Assembly: GCF_001641825.1 (NCBI RefSeq)
Contig: NZ_LRFH01000014.1
Location: forward strand, 62,001-126,000
Source: Guyparkeria sp. WRN-7
Lineage (GTDB): Bacteria; Pseudomonadota; Gammaproteobacteria; Halothiobacillales; Halothiobacillaceae
DNA: 64,000 bases
Direction of reading: 5' to 3'
In this document: positions 16,877 through 26,812 of the stretch, piece after piece
How the letters are laid out: every line of letters begins with the position of its first letter
How positions within the stretch are numbered: position 1 is the stretch's first letter
Notes under the pieces: generated by a model
Told to the model about the DNA's origin: nothing
Seen by the model: the letters and a program-made list of their open reading frames with translations, nothing else
Database searches by the model: none
Translations under genes and position numbers: made by a program

Positions 16877-17515
16877 TCACAGGTCGCTGGCATCCCGATT
16901 CCCGACCCCGGCCTTCCTTTTGTGAAACCCCTGCTCCAACTTGGGACTCAAGAGCAGCAGCATTGAACGATCCAACCGGCCGGCATGCTCAACAAGGGCG
17001 ACTTGTCCGCCGCTCTCGTTCCATATGAGCCTTTCGCTTGGGAATGACACACCCATCCTGTTCTGAACATGCTTCCGCTCGACCTCATCTGCCTCCCCGT
17101 ACTTGGCCAATATCGCCGCCCGGACCTGGGAGTAGCCCGTGTGATCGAAGGAGGCCACCATTTTTCTCAACAGATATGTGTCAAAACTCTCCATGTCCGT
17201 CGAGATGAAGTAATAGGTGGTTGTCGCAGGGACATTTGCGACCGTTTCTTCTACGCCACGACGCTTTAAGTACGGAGGGATCGTCCGGCAGTTAATCAGG
17301 CCGATATACAGAACGGACGGGGAGAGAAAGTCAGCATCACTCTCGTCAGAGCAGAAAGCGTCTGGATGGGTCTGTTTGAACGTGGACAAGGTTGAACCAA
17401 GCCGATCCCCCTTTAGCCCAATCGAGGCTTCGGCAGCCACCGCCGTAGACACCGCGAACGGCGCAGCCAGCAGAACCATGGCGCAACAGGCCATGGAAGA
17501 GATCAGACGTTTCAT
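16877..17515 (-). CDS. Secreted protein of unknown function
   Basis: A 212-residue product with a clear signal peptide (MKRL, hydrophobic core, AVA-AE cleavage near 28). The mature part begins ASIGLKGDRLGSTLSTFKQTHP and has two Cys (FCSDE and INCRTIPP) that could form a disulfide in the periplasm. The KYGEADEVERK and WNESGGQVALVEH segments resemble the pattern in small periplasmic proteins that track sequence variants of host factors, but I cannot name a family. The Shine-Dalgarno sequence GGAGGTGAAGG is strong. It lies within the low-GC island, between two copies of a small coiled-coil gene. Confidence 0.65.
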   Translation of the reverse strand: MKRLISSMACCAMVLLAAPFAVSTAVAAEASIGLKGDRLGSTLSTFKQTHPDAFCSDESDADFLSPSVLYIGLINCRTIPPYLKRRGVEETVANVPATTTYYFISTDMESFDTYLLRKMVASFDHTGYSQVRAAILAKYGEADEVERKHVQNRMGVSFPSERLIWNESGGQVALVEHAGRLDRSMLLLLSPKLEQGFHKRKAGVGNRDASDL

Positions 17516-17531
17516 CCTTCACCTCCGTGTG

Positions 17532-17708
17532 TCAGGTATTCCCTCGATCGATCGCCGGCAACGGCCGCTCCAGATCTCGCTCACTCAGACCTTTAGCGTA
17601 CGCGTTGCACTGCCATCGAACGAACTGCTCCAGCAAGTTTTCGTTCTCCTGCCCCAGCCGCTCGTTCTCTGCCTCCAGACGCGCCAGAAGCTCTGCAGTC
17701 GCCCTCAT
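17532..17708 (-). CDS. Small coiled-coil protein (58 residues), intact copy
   Basis: The gene is too short for usual length cut-offs. The product starts MRATAELLARLEAENERLGQ, a heptad-patterned helix, and ends with a conserved-looking FVRWQCNAYAKGLSERDLE..PLPAIDRG segment. The frame is open for about 31 more codons upstream (to 17801), where FGLEV and EGLRWSSPP could be real protein, but no ATG or GTG start is present there. The annotated Met may therefore be a remnant start. A second, broken copy at 16649-16835 shows that the frame was under protein selection. It ends 17 bases before the secreted-protein start, suggesting one transcript. Function is unknown. Confidence 0.55.
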   Translation of the reverse strand: MRATAELLARLEAENERLGQENENLLEQFVRWQCNAYAKGLSERDLERPLPAIDRGNT

Positions 17709-17832
17709 CGTAGGCGGCGAGGACCATCTGAGCCCTTCGTCTTGGCTGACTTCCAGACCAAAGGCCTTAACTGACCACTGACCATCCCTCGAATCCGACG
17801 GTCAACTCTCAAACATCAAGATACCGAAATGC

Positions 17833-17860
17833 AAAAAAGCCCCTGAACAACAGGGGCTTT
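17833..17860 (-). terminator. Intrinsic terminator of ssb
   Basis: On the minus strand, AAGCCCCTG/CAGGGGCTT with loop TTGTT is followed by six T, about 40 bases past the ssb stop. Confidence 0.9.
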
Positions 17861-17898
17861 CATAAGGCTGCGTCATAACTAAGTCAGCGAGGCATCTC

Positions 17899-18444
17899 CT
17901 AGAACGGAATATCGTCCTCGCCGAAGCCGTCGTCGATCGACTTGGCCGGGCGCTGGTCCTGGCTCGGCGGCGGGGGCGGCGCGCCGTAGTCGGACTGGCC
18001 GCCACCGTAGCCCGCGCCGGCACCGGCCGCGGCGCCACCACCATAGCCACCCTGGCTGGCCTGGCCACCGCCGTAGCCGCCGCCCTGGCCGCCACCGGCG
18101 CCCGGACGGCCGCCGAGCATCTGCATCTCGTTGGCGACGATCTCGGTAGTGTAGCGGTCCTGGCCGTCCTGACCCTGCCACTTGCGGGTCTGCAGGCGAC
18201 CCTCGATGTAGACCTGGCTGCCCTTCTTCAGGTACTCGCCGGCAATCTCGGCGAGCTTGCCGAAGAAGACGATGCGGTGCCACTCGGTGTTCTCGCGGTT
18301 CTCACCGGTGTTCTTGTCGCGCCACTGCTCGGAGGTGGCCACGCGGATGTTCGTGACCTGACCGCCGGACGGCAGGTAGCGCACGTCCGGGTCGACCCCG
18401 AGATTGCCGATGATGATTGCCTTGTTCACACCGCGGCTCGCCAT
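17899..18444 (-). CDS. ssb: Single-stranded DNA-binding protein
   Basis: SSB of 181 residues binds single-stranded DNA as a tetramer in replication, recombination and repair. The OB fold (about 1-110) begins [17 protein letters not shown] Gly/Gln/Ala-rich linker follows, and the protein ends in the acidic tip DDIPF that recruits partner proteins. The ATG at 18444 has AAGGAG eight bases upstream; an extension to 18501 would add residues with no family match. It is divergent from uvrA, the standard arrangement. A TATAGT hexamer about 60 bases upstream (minus strand, near 18501-18506) is a possible -10 box. Confidence 0.95.
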   Translation of the reverse strand: MASRGVNKAIIIGNLGVDPDVRYLPSGGQVTNIRVATSEQWRDKNTGENRENTEWHRIVFFGKLAEIAGEYLKKGSQVYIEGRLQTRKWQGQDGQDRYTTEIVANEMQMLGGRPGAGGGQGGGYGGGQASQGGYGGGAAAGAGAGYGGGQSDYGAPPPPPSQDQRPAKSIDDGFGEDDIPF

Positions 18445-18738
18445 ATTCACACTCCTTACTAATACCTGCCGGACCGGTCGAGTCGCCGGCCAAACCACCA
18501 CTATAAAGGAAACGCTACGCGATTCGATAGCGCCTCTGCGGGACCGCCAAGGGCACCACGGAGAGTGTCCAAAAACATCAGGCAGGAGGGGCCCCGCTTG
18601 CGGTAGCTATTCGCCCGACCCTCGGTGGATCAACGAGATCGGGGCCCTTTCGACTACAATGTCCGGTTCCGCGCGCGACGGGGAGGACGTCTCCCTGCCG
18701 CGCGTGACGTCCATTCAATCGAGCGACGACCGCACACC
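18445..18738. promoter_or_regulatory. Divergent ssb/uvrA control region
   Basis: These 294 bases separate ssb and uvrA. A TACAAT near 18654-18659 could be the uvrA -10 box, and TATAGT near 18501-18506 (minus strand) the ssb one. Neither has a convincing -35 box. I searched for the gammaproteobacterial LexA site (CTGT-N8-ACAG) by eye and did not find one, although this intergenic region carries it in Escherichia coli. Confidence 0.4.
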
Positions 18739-21570
<2,832 letters not shown>

Positions 21571-21588
21571 GGGAGCCCGGCCCGCCCC

Positions 21589-21620
21589 GCGAGTGCCGTA
21601 CTAGCCGCGAGTGCCGTACT
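21589..21620. repeat. Short tandem repeat, 18-bp period
   Basis: GCGAGTGCCGTACT occurs at 21589-21602 and again at 21607-21620, between the convergent uvrA and PRC-like genes. The second copy runs into the stop codon of the PRC-like gene. I see no further copies. Confidence 0.7.
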
Positions 21621-22158
21621 ACTCGAGCGTGCGCTGCAGGCTCTCGAGCATCTCGCGGGTCTTCTCCTTGGTCTTGTCGAAGACGTCCGACCCGGTTTCC
21701 TTGGTCGCCTGCCACGCGCTGGCGGCGCCGGACTTGGTGCTCTCCCAGATCCGGGCCGCGCCTTCTTTCGCCTCGGCCCACCAGTCATCATCGACGCGCG
21801 GGTAGTCGCGCACCTGCTCGAGATCGTCGGTGAGGAACACGGCGTAGGAGACCCGGTCGAGGCGGTTGCCGGCCCGGGTGGCCACGGAGAACTGGTCCAC
21901 CTCGACGAAACGCCTGTCATCGTCCTCGAAGCCCTCGAGGTCGTCGTCGAATTCGATCACCAGCCCGTGGACCTTCATGTTCTCAGCGACCAGCACGTCC
22001 TCGACCTCGCCGGCCTCGCGGTTGTCCTCAGCGGCGAGGTAGACCTCCGAGCCGATCAGGCCGTCCATGGAATAGAGCCCTTCCGGCGGCTCGGCCAGAA
22101 CGGGCGGGGTCAGCATCACGGCAATGGCACTGGCCAGTAGGGTTTTCATTCGGGTCAT
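21619..22158 (-). CDS. Periplasmic PRC-barrel-like protein
   Basis: A 179-residue product with a signal peptide (cleavage near VLA-EP, about 22). A central domain (about 30-105) has the pattern of a PRC barrel: LIGSEVYLAAEDNREAGEVEDVLV...GLVIEF. The C-terminal 60 residues are predicted helical and amphipathic (WWAEAKEGAARIWESTKSG..TKEKTREMLESLQ). PRC-barrel proteins serve in several processes and the role here is unknown. The Shine-Dalgarno sequence GGAG is eight bases from the ATG. It follows the DksA-like gene by 21 bases on the same strand and is likely in one operon with it. Confidence 0.7.
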   Translation of the reverse strand: MTRMKTLLASAIAVMLTPPVLAEPPEGLYSMDGLIGSEVYLAAEDNREAGEVEDVLVAENMKVHGLVIEFDDDLEGFEDDDRRFVEVDQFSVATRAGNRLDRVSYAVFLTDDLEQVRDYPRVDDDWWAEAKEGAARIWESTKSGAASAWQATKETGSDVFDKTKEKTREMLESLQRTLE

Positions 22159-22179
22159 AGGATCGCTCCGGTTTGTTTG

Positions 22180-22530
22180 TCAGCCGTCCTCGGCACATTC
22201 GACGCAGCGCGTGACGCTCGGATCACTCTGGAGTCGCCGAAACGGGATGGGTTCCCCGCAGACGAAGCAGTCGCCGTACTCGGCATTTTCCATCCGCCGA
22301 AGGGCGCCCTCGACGCGGGCGAGCTCGCGCTCCCAGCGGGCGCGAACGGCCCGGGCCATCTCCCGGCCCTGCTGCGCCTCCACGCGCGACAGCTGACTCT
22401 GCTTACTCTGGCACACGCTGTCGATCTCCACCCGTTCGGTGGACTCGTCGCTGCCGCTCAGCAGGTCTTGCAGCTCCTCGCGACGTTCGACCAGTTGGTC
22501 GTGAAGCGCCTGGCGTTGCGCGTCATCCAT
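22180..22530 (-). CDS. DksA/TraR-family zinc-finger protein
   Basis: A 116-residue protein with an N-terminal helical hairpin (about 1-80) and a C-terminal C4 zinc finger (CFVCGEP...CVEC, about 88-112). True DksA acts in the RNA polymerase secondary channel with ppGpp through an acidic coiled-coil tip. Here the tip region reads SDESTERVEIDSVCQ and lacks the DxxDxA motif, so this is probably a distant paralogue rather than DksA itself. The gene starts nine bases after the DsrE-like stop with no strong ribosome site, so it is probably translationally coupled. Confidence 0.8.
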   Translation of the reverse strand: MDDAQRQALHDQLVERREELQDLLSGSDESTERVEIDSVCQSKQSQLSRVEAQQGREMARAVRARWERELARVEGALRRMENAEYGDCFVCGEPIPFRRLQSDPSVTRCVECAEDG

Positions 22531-22538
22531 CGGGGCCG

Positions 22539-23036
22539 TCAGTCGATCTTGATCTTGGCGTAACCGCGCTGGGCATAGGCGGCCGCCGTGACGAAGGTAT
22601 TGCCGACTTCGACGATCGGCTCGACCAGCTCGGCCTGCGTGATGCCGACCCGGCGGGTGGCGATCGAGCAGGCCTCCATGCGGAGGACGCCGTCGAGCGC
22701 AGCGAGTTCCCGCAGCTTGTCGTGGATCTGCAGGATGGTCTGCGCGTCGGTCATGTGGCTGTCAGGCGCCTCTTCCGTGAGCAACCGCACCGCGCCGCCG
22801 CGGAAGGCGAACACCATCCGCGGCGTCACACCCTGACGCTCGAGGTCTCGGTAGGTCTGCTCGATCACGCCCAGCCGCGCCAGCAGCTTGTCCGGATCGG
22901 CGGCCGTCACGTCCCAGAGGATGCGACCTTCCTCGATGCCCTGCAGGGCGTGGGCGTCGTCGGGACGCGGCAGGTCGGCACTCATGCCCACCACGGGCAT
23001 CAGGCACAACAACAGCCCCAGTACGAGTCGATGCAT
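22539..23036 (-). CDS. Secreted DsrE-family protein
   Basis: A 165-residue product with a signal peptide (MHRLVLGLLLCLMPVVGMSA) and a DsrE/DsrF-like fold: ILWDVTAADPDKLLARLGVIEQT, MVFAFRGGAVRLL and a C-terminal segment MEACSIATRR. The family handles sulfur atoms on a Cys or small redox cofactors; the Cys in MEACS is a candidate. The start at 23036 is chosen for GGGAGGAAG and the signal peptide; a longer frame to 23102 adds no sensible residues. It leads a three-gene group with the DksA-like and PRC-like genes. Confidence 0.8.
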   Translation of the reverse strand: MHRLVLGLLLCLMPVVGMSADLPRPDDAHALQGIEEGRILWDVTAADPDKLLARLGVIEQTYRDLERQGVTPRMVFAFRGGAVRLLTEEAPDSHMTDAQTILQIHDKLRELAALDGVLRMEACSIATRRVGITQAELVEPIVEVGNTFVTAAAYAQRGYAKIKID

Positions 23037-23098
23037 CACGGCTTCCTCCCGGATATTTTCACCTGCCGGGAGTAAAGCCGATGGCGGCGGGAGTGCAA

Positions 23099-23132
23099 AC
23101 AAAAAACCGCCCGCGGGTCACCCCGGGGCGGT
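23099..23132 (-). terminator. Intrinsic terminator of the MBL-fold gene
   Basis: On the minus strand, ACCGCCC/GGGCGGT with an inner CCCCGG/CCGCGGG-like stem is followed by six T and GTTTG, 27 bases past the stop. Confidence 0.8.
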
Positions 23133-23158
23133 CTGATGGCTCGACCCTCCGACCGGAA

Positions 23159-24151
23159 TCAGAACTCGAATTCCATCTTCTGGAATACCCGGCCGGCGTT
23201 CTTGCCCGCCAGCTCGTCGAACGTGTGCCAGTGCGAGAACTGGCTCTGGTCGAGTTCGTAGGCGTCCTGCAGGGTGCCGCCCTCGTCGATCATCTTGCCG
23301 ATCTCGGTGCGCAGGAAGACGAGGTAATCCTTGGTGTAGTGCTCGACCGTCTCCAGATCGGTCGGCCCGCCGTGCCCCGGGATGATGGTCTTGTCCTCGG
23401 CCACCTCGGCGAACTTGGGCCAGGTCTCGAGCCACGCCTTGGTATCGGTGTACTCGAAGATCGGCAGCATGCGGATGTTGAAGGCCATGTCGCCGGCAAT
23501 CACCACGTCGCGCTCCGGGATCACCACCGAGATGTCGCCGGGAGAGTGCGCCGGGCCGAAATAGACCACGTTGGCCGTCACGCCACCCAGGTCGAGCTCG
23601 AGGCGGTCCTCGAAGGTGACGTCCATCGGCACGGCCTCGGTCCCCTCGGCCTTCTCCTTGGCGATGTCCTTGAGCTGCTCCTCGTAGGCCGCGGCGTGGC
23701 TGTCGTAGTACTCGGCGGCATCCACGTGGCCGATCACCTCGGCGCCCTGCTCGATCCAGTAGCCGGTCGCCATGGCGGCGTGCAGCTGGCCGTTCTCGTT
23801 GACGACGTACTTCACCGGCACGTCGGTGCGCTTCTTGATCTCCTCGTGCAGCGCCTCGGCGAGCTGGTAGGAGGCCCCGGCATTCATCACCAGCACCGCA
23901 TCCTCGCCGATGACGAACGAGAGGTTGTTGTTATGCAGGGAGTTCTCGTAGGTGTACGGCTGGGTCGCGCCGATCGCCGACCAGACGCCCTCGGCGACCT
24001 TCTGCGGGTAGTCGTAGAGCATCGACTCCGGCGCCTTGTCGGCCGGGTTGTCTTCCGCGGCCATCGCCGGGGCGGCGAGCAGCCCGCCGGTCAATGCCAG
24101 CAGTGCGCCGCCGGCCACGCTACGCGTCTCTCTCATCCACTCGGTCAACAT
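23159..24151 (-). CDS. Periplasmic metallo-beta-lactamase-fold protein with altered metal motif
   Basis: A 330-residue secreted protein (signal peptide ending PAMA-AE, near 32) with the MBL fold. Where the first metal motif HxHxDH is expected, it reads VVNENGQLHAAMATGYW. The later sites are nearer to normal: PAHSPGD, AGDMAFN and PGHGGPTD. It resembles the SoxH/quinoprotein-relay branch of MBL proteins found near sulfur-oxidation genes, in which NxNxQDH-like variants occur; that family link is from memory. The start at 24151 follows GGGAGGAGA; a frame to 24253 has no signal. It is monocistronic, with a palindrome upstream. The substrate is unknown. Confidence 0.75.
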   Translation of the reverse strand: MLTEWMRETRSVAGGALLALTGGLLAAPAMAAEDNPADKAPESMLYDYPQKVAEGVWSAIGATQPYTYENSLHNNNLSFVIGEDAVLVMNAGASYQLAEALHEEIKKRTDVPVKYVVNENGQLHAAMATGYWIEQGAEVIGHVDAAEYYDSHAAAYEEQLKDIAKEKAEGTEAVPMDVTFEDRLELDLGGVTANVVYFGPAHSPGDISVVIPERDVVIAGDMAFNIRMLPIFEYTDTKAWLETWPKFAEVAEDKTIIPGHGGPTDLETVEHYTKDYLVFLRTEIGKMIDEGGTLQDAYELDQSQFSHWHTFDELAGKNAGRVFQKMEFEF

Positions 24152-24197
24152 GTATCTCCTCCCAGCCGGTGTCACATTCGACTCGGTTGCTGATTTA

Positions 24198-24213
24198 TTA
24201 GTTAGCGAACTAA
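24198..24213. promoter_or_regulatory. Palindromic operator candidate upstream of the MBL-fold gene
   Basis: TTAGTT-AGCG-AACTAA, a perfect 6-bp inverted repeat with a 4-bp spacer, lies 46 bases upstream of the ATG in a locally A/T-rich stretch. On the minus strand TAATAA overlaps its edge and could be the -10 box. The layout suits an ArsR- or TetR-type repressor. Confidence 0.5.
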
Positions 24214-24306
24214 CTATCTCGCCAACGGCGGCGAAGAACAACCCCGCTTCCATTCGGGTTTTTGATTCGAAAACACATCCGCTGATTGAATCGCGCCCAC
24301 CCAGGC

Positions 24307-25290
24307 TCAGTTCCAGGCCAGCCCGCCACGGGTCTGCCAGTAGCGCTCGGCCGGCTCGGCCAACCCTTCAAGCATGGCACGTTCGTCGGCCGACAGCTCG
24401 ACGTCCAGTGCCTCGAGATTGGCCGCCAGCTGCTCCTCGGTGCCGGCACCGGACAGCACCATGTCCACCCAGGGGCGGGCAAGCAGTGCGGCGATGGCGA
24501 TCGCGTCGCGACCCACGCCGTGCGCCCCGGCCACCCGGTCGAGCACGGCCATCGCCTCGGCATCCTCGGGACGATCGTTGCGGGCGGTCAGTCGGCCGTT
24601 GGCGACCGCTTCCTTGATGATCACCGCCATGCCCGAATCGCTGGCGCGCTCGAGCTGCGCGGCCACGGACGGTTCCAGCAGGTTGCAGGTCGCCTGGACG
24701 GCATCGAACAGCGGCCGACCGCCGATGGCGACCTCCATGGCGCGCGCCAGTGTCTCGGCCTGTTTCGGCCCGCTGGTGGTCAGGCCGATGGCCGTGCCGG
24801 CATCGCGGATCTCGGCCAGGCGCTCGAGCACCTCGGCATTGTCGAGCACGCCCGAATCCAGCGTCGCCGAGTGGATCTGGTAGAGCGCCGGCGCGCCGCC
24901 GAGCGCATCGAGGGTCTCGTCCCACTGGCGGTCGAGCACCGCGCGGCTGTGCTCCTTGACCTCGTGCACCTCGGCGTCGACCTGCCAGCCGGCGGTGTAG
25001 GTGTATCCCCACTTGGAGCCGACGGTGGGCCGCTGTTCGGCCGGCCGACCGGCGAGCCAGTCACCCAGGAAGGCCTCGGCCCGGCCATAGGACCGGGCCG
25101 CATCGACATAGCGCAGGCCTCGGCGCCAGGCGGCGTCGAGCATGGCGTGGGAGTGGGCGCGCATCGCCTCGACATCACGGCCGTCCGGCATGTCGGCGCC
25201 GTGACCGAGGTTGATGTAGCCCGGCCGGCCGAGGGCCGCCAGCCCCAGACCGATGCGCGGACGGGGAAGAATCAGTCGCTTCTCCGGCAT
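24307..25290 (-). CDS. Aldo/keto reductase
   Basis: A cytosolic NADPH-dependent oxidoreductase of 327 residues with the (beta/alpha)8 fold of the AKR family. The catalytic set is visible as DAARSYGRAE (Asp, Tyr), GSKWGY (Lys) and YQIHS (His). The cofactor region near the end includes SGAGTEEQLAANL. The start MPEKRLILPRPRIGLG is chosen over a longer frame (to 25398) that has no family match. It stands alone and is divergent from psiE. The physiological substrate is unknown. Confidence 0.85.
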   Translation of the reverse strand: MPEKRLILPRPRIGLGLAALGRPGYINLGHGADMPDGRDVEAMRAHSHAMLDAAWRRGLRYVDAARSYGRAEAFLGDWLAGRPAEQRPTVGSKWGYTYTAGWQVDAEVHEVKEHSRAVLDRQWDETLDALGGAPALYQIHSATLDSGVLDNAEVLERLAEIRDAGTAIGLTTSGPKQAETLARAMEVAIGGRPLFDAVQATCNLLEPSVAAQLERASDSGMAVIIKEAVANGRLTARNDRPEDAEAMAVLDRVAGAHGVGRDAIAIAALLARPWVDMVLSGAGTEEQLAANLEALDVELSADERAMLEGLAEPAERYWQTRGGLAWN

Positions 25291-25396
25291 GATGAAAGGT
25301 CTCGATTCGTCGTTGGATCGGTGAAAGAGGATATAAAGTGGGTCCAAACCCACGCCGGGCCGGCAGGGCGGCCCGACAACAGAGGAAGAGGCTAGC

Positions 25397-25852
25397 ATGC
25401 AGCGATTCCGCCTGAGTCACCCGATCCACAACGTGGTCAGGAGCCTGGAGCTCTTCGGCCTGGTGGTGATCCTGATCGCAACCTTCATCGCCGCCGGCCA
25501 GGATGTGGCCGAGATGATCGCCGCCCGGCGGGTCACCCTGGCCGACCTGTTGCTGCTGTTCCTCTACCTCGAGGTGCTGGCGATGATCGGCGCCTACCTG
25601 CAGACCGGCCGCCTGCCCATCCGCTACCCGATCTATATCGCGATCATCGCGCTGGCACGCTATCTGGTGCTGGAGGTCAAGGATCTCGAGGCGTGGAAGA
25701 TGCTGGTGGTGGGCGCGACCATGCTGATCCTCGCCGGCACCGTCCTGCTGCTGCGCTACGGCCACCTGAAACTGCCCTACCCGGAGAGCGAGCTCGACCT
25801 CGAAGGCGCGGAGGTGAAGCGCCGGGGTCGCGACGACAACGACACCCCCTAA
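25397..25852 (+). CDS. psiE: PsiE-type phosphate-starvation membrane protein
   Basis: A 151-residue inner-membrane protein with four hydrophobic segments (about 15-33, 50-67, 78-92, 100-118) and the PsiE block LEVLAMIGAYLQTGRLPIRYPIYIA. PsiE is induced by phosphate starvation in enterobacteria, but its biochemical role is unknown. GAGG precedes the ATG. Its neighbour phoU (convergent) fits a phosphate theme. The C-terminus is charged (ELDLEGAEVKRRGRDDN). Confidence 0.8.
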   Translation: MQRFRLSHPIHNVVRSLELFGLVVILIATFIAAGQDVAEMIAARRVTLADLLLLFLYLEVLAMIGAYLQTGRLPIRYPIYIAIIALARYLVLEVKDLEAWKMLVVGATMLILAGTVLLLRYGHLKLPYPESELDLEGAEVKRRGRDDNDTP

Positions 25853-25856
25853 ACAG

Positions 25857-25886
25857 AACGGGCCGGCATGAGCCGGCCCGTTTCCT
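25857..25886. terminator. Bidirectional-type terminator between psiE and phoU
   Basis: A strong stem ACGGGCCGGC/GCCGGCCCGT with loop ATGA is followed by TTCCTTTCTTT on the plus strand, a few bases past the psiE stop. Confidence 0.8.
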
Positions 25887-25919
25887 TTCTTTCTGCCCGT
25901 CGCGCGGGCACACAGCCGC

Positions 25920-26642
25920 TCAGATCTGGGTGCGTTCCTTGGCCTCGCGCAGGCCGCTGGAGCACTCGCCCGTGCCGCGCTGCTGGAAGATGATGTACTC
26001 GGCGATGTTGGTGCAGTGATCGCCGATGCGCTCGATCGCGCGCATGCAATGCAGCATCCGCAGGCTGAGATCCGGCGATTCCGGGTGCTTCTTCATGTAC
26101 TCGAGCAGCACCTCGTGGACCTCGTTGTACTCGTGGTTGACGTGGTCGTCGCGGCGCATGATTTCCTCGGCCGCGACGCAGTCCTGACGGACGAAGGCGT
26201 CGAGCGTGTCGTGCAGCATGCCCTTGACGATCCGGCCCATGACACGGAAGTGCGTGGCGAACTCGGTCGACTGCAGTGCCGGGCCGACCTCCTCGGCGAT
26301 GCGGGCAAGCTTCTCGGACTTGTCGCCGATGCGCTCGAGGTCGGTGATCGCCTTGACGATCGACATGATCGTACGCAGATCCCCGGCCGTGGGCGCGTAT
26401 CGGGCGATCAGGTGGATCGACAACTCGTCGATGGAGACCTCGAGACGATCGATCTCGTAATCCTGCTCCATCGCCACCCGGCCGCGTTCGGCATCGCCGT
26501 CGAGCAGGTAGGCCAGCGCGTCACCGAAGTGCTGCTCGGCCACGCCACCCATGTTCATCAAGAGCGAACGGAGGGCGTTGAGGTCCTCGTCGTAGCGCGT
26601 CAGGGTGTGTGGCGTCAGGTTGGGCGCGTCTTTTTCGCTCAT
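25920..26642 (-). CDS. phoU: Phosphate signalling protein PhoU
   Basis: A 240-residue all-helical protein with two repeated PhoU domains. Metal-binding type motifs are DLERIGDKSEKLARIAEE in the first repeat and AIERIGDHCTNIAEY in the second. PhoU links the PstSCAB transporter with the PhoR/PhoB two-component system and limits phosphate uptake and polyphosphate build-up. GAGGAA lies next to the ATG. Pst genes are not in the window; ppk is divergent next door, which agrees with joint control of polyphosphate. Confidence 0.95.
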   Translation of the reverse strand: MSEKDAPNLTPHTLTRYDEDLNALRSLLMNMGGVAEQHFGDALAYLLDGDAERGRVAMEQDYEIDRLEVSIDELSIHLIARYAPTAGDLRTIMSIVKAITDLERIGDKSEKLARIAEEVGPALQSTEFATHFRVMGRIVKGMLHDTLDAFVRQDCVAAEEIMRRDDHVNHEYNEVHEVLLEYMKKHPESPDLSLRMLHCMRAIERIGDHCTNIAEYIIFQQRGTGECSSGLREAKERTQI

Positions 26643-26812
26643 TTCCTCGGATTCTCCTGTGGGCGGCTTGTCTCGACCCGACTGCTAGGGTTTACTCGTG
26701 GCCTCGGGCGGCTTCACGAGCCTGTCATGCGCGGCGGCCAGACTGGCAGGCCGCCGGAAGCGGGCTCGCCGACCAAATGCCCATACTCTAACCGACTTTG
26801 CGTTGCGAAATA

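Noticed and set aside
21589-21620. The 18-bp-period repeat as a CRISPR or regulatory array
   Set aside because: There are only two incomplete units, and one overlaps a stop codon; it looks like a local duplication.
22180-22530. Calling this gene dksA
   Set aside because: The zinc finger fits, but the protein is short and lacks the DxxDxA tip motif; it is better described as a DksA/TraR-family paralogue.
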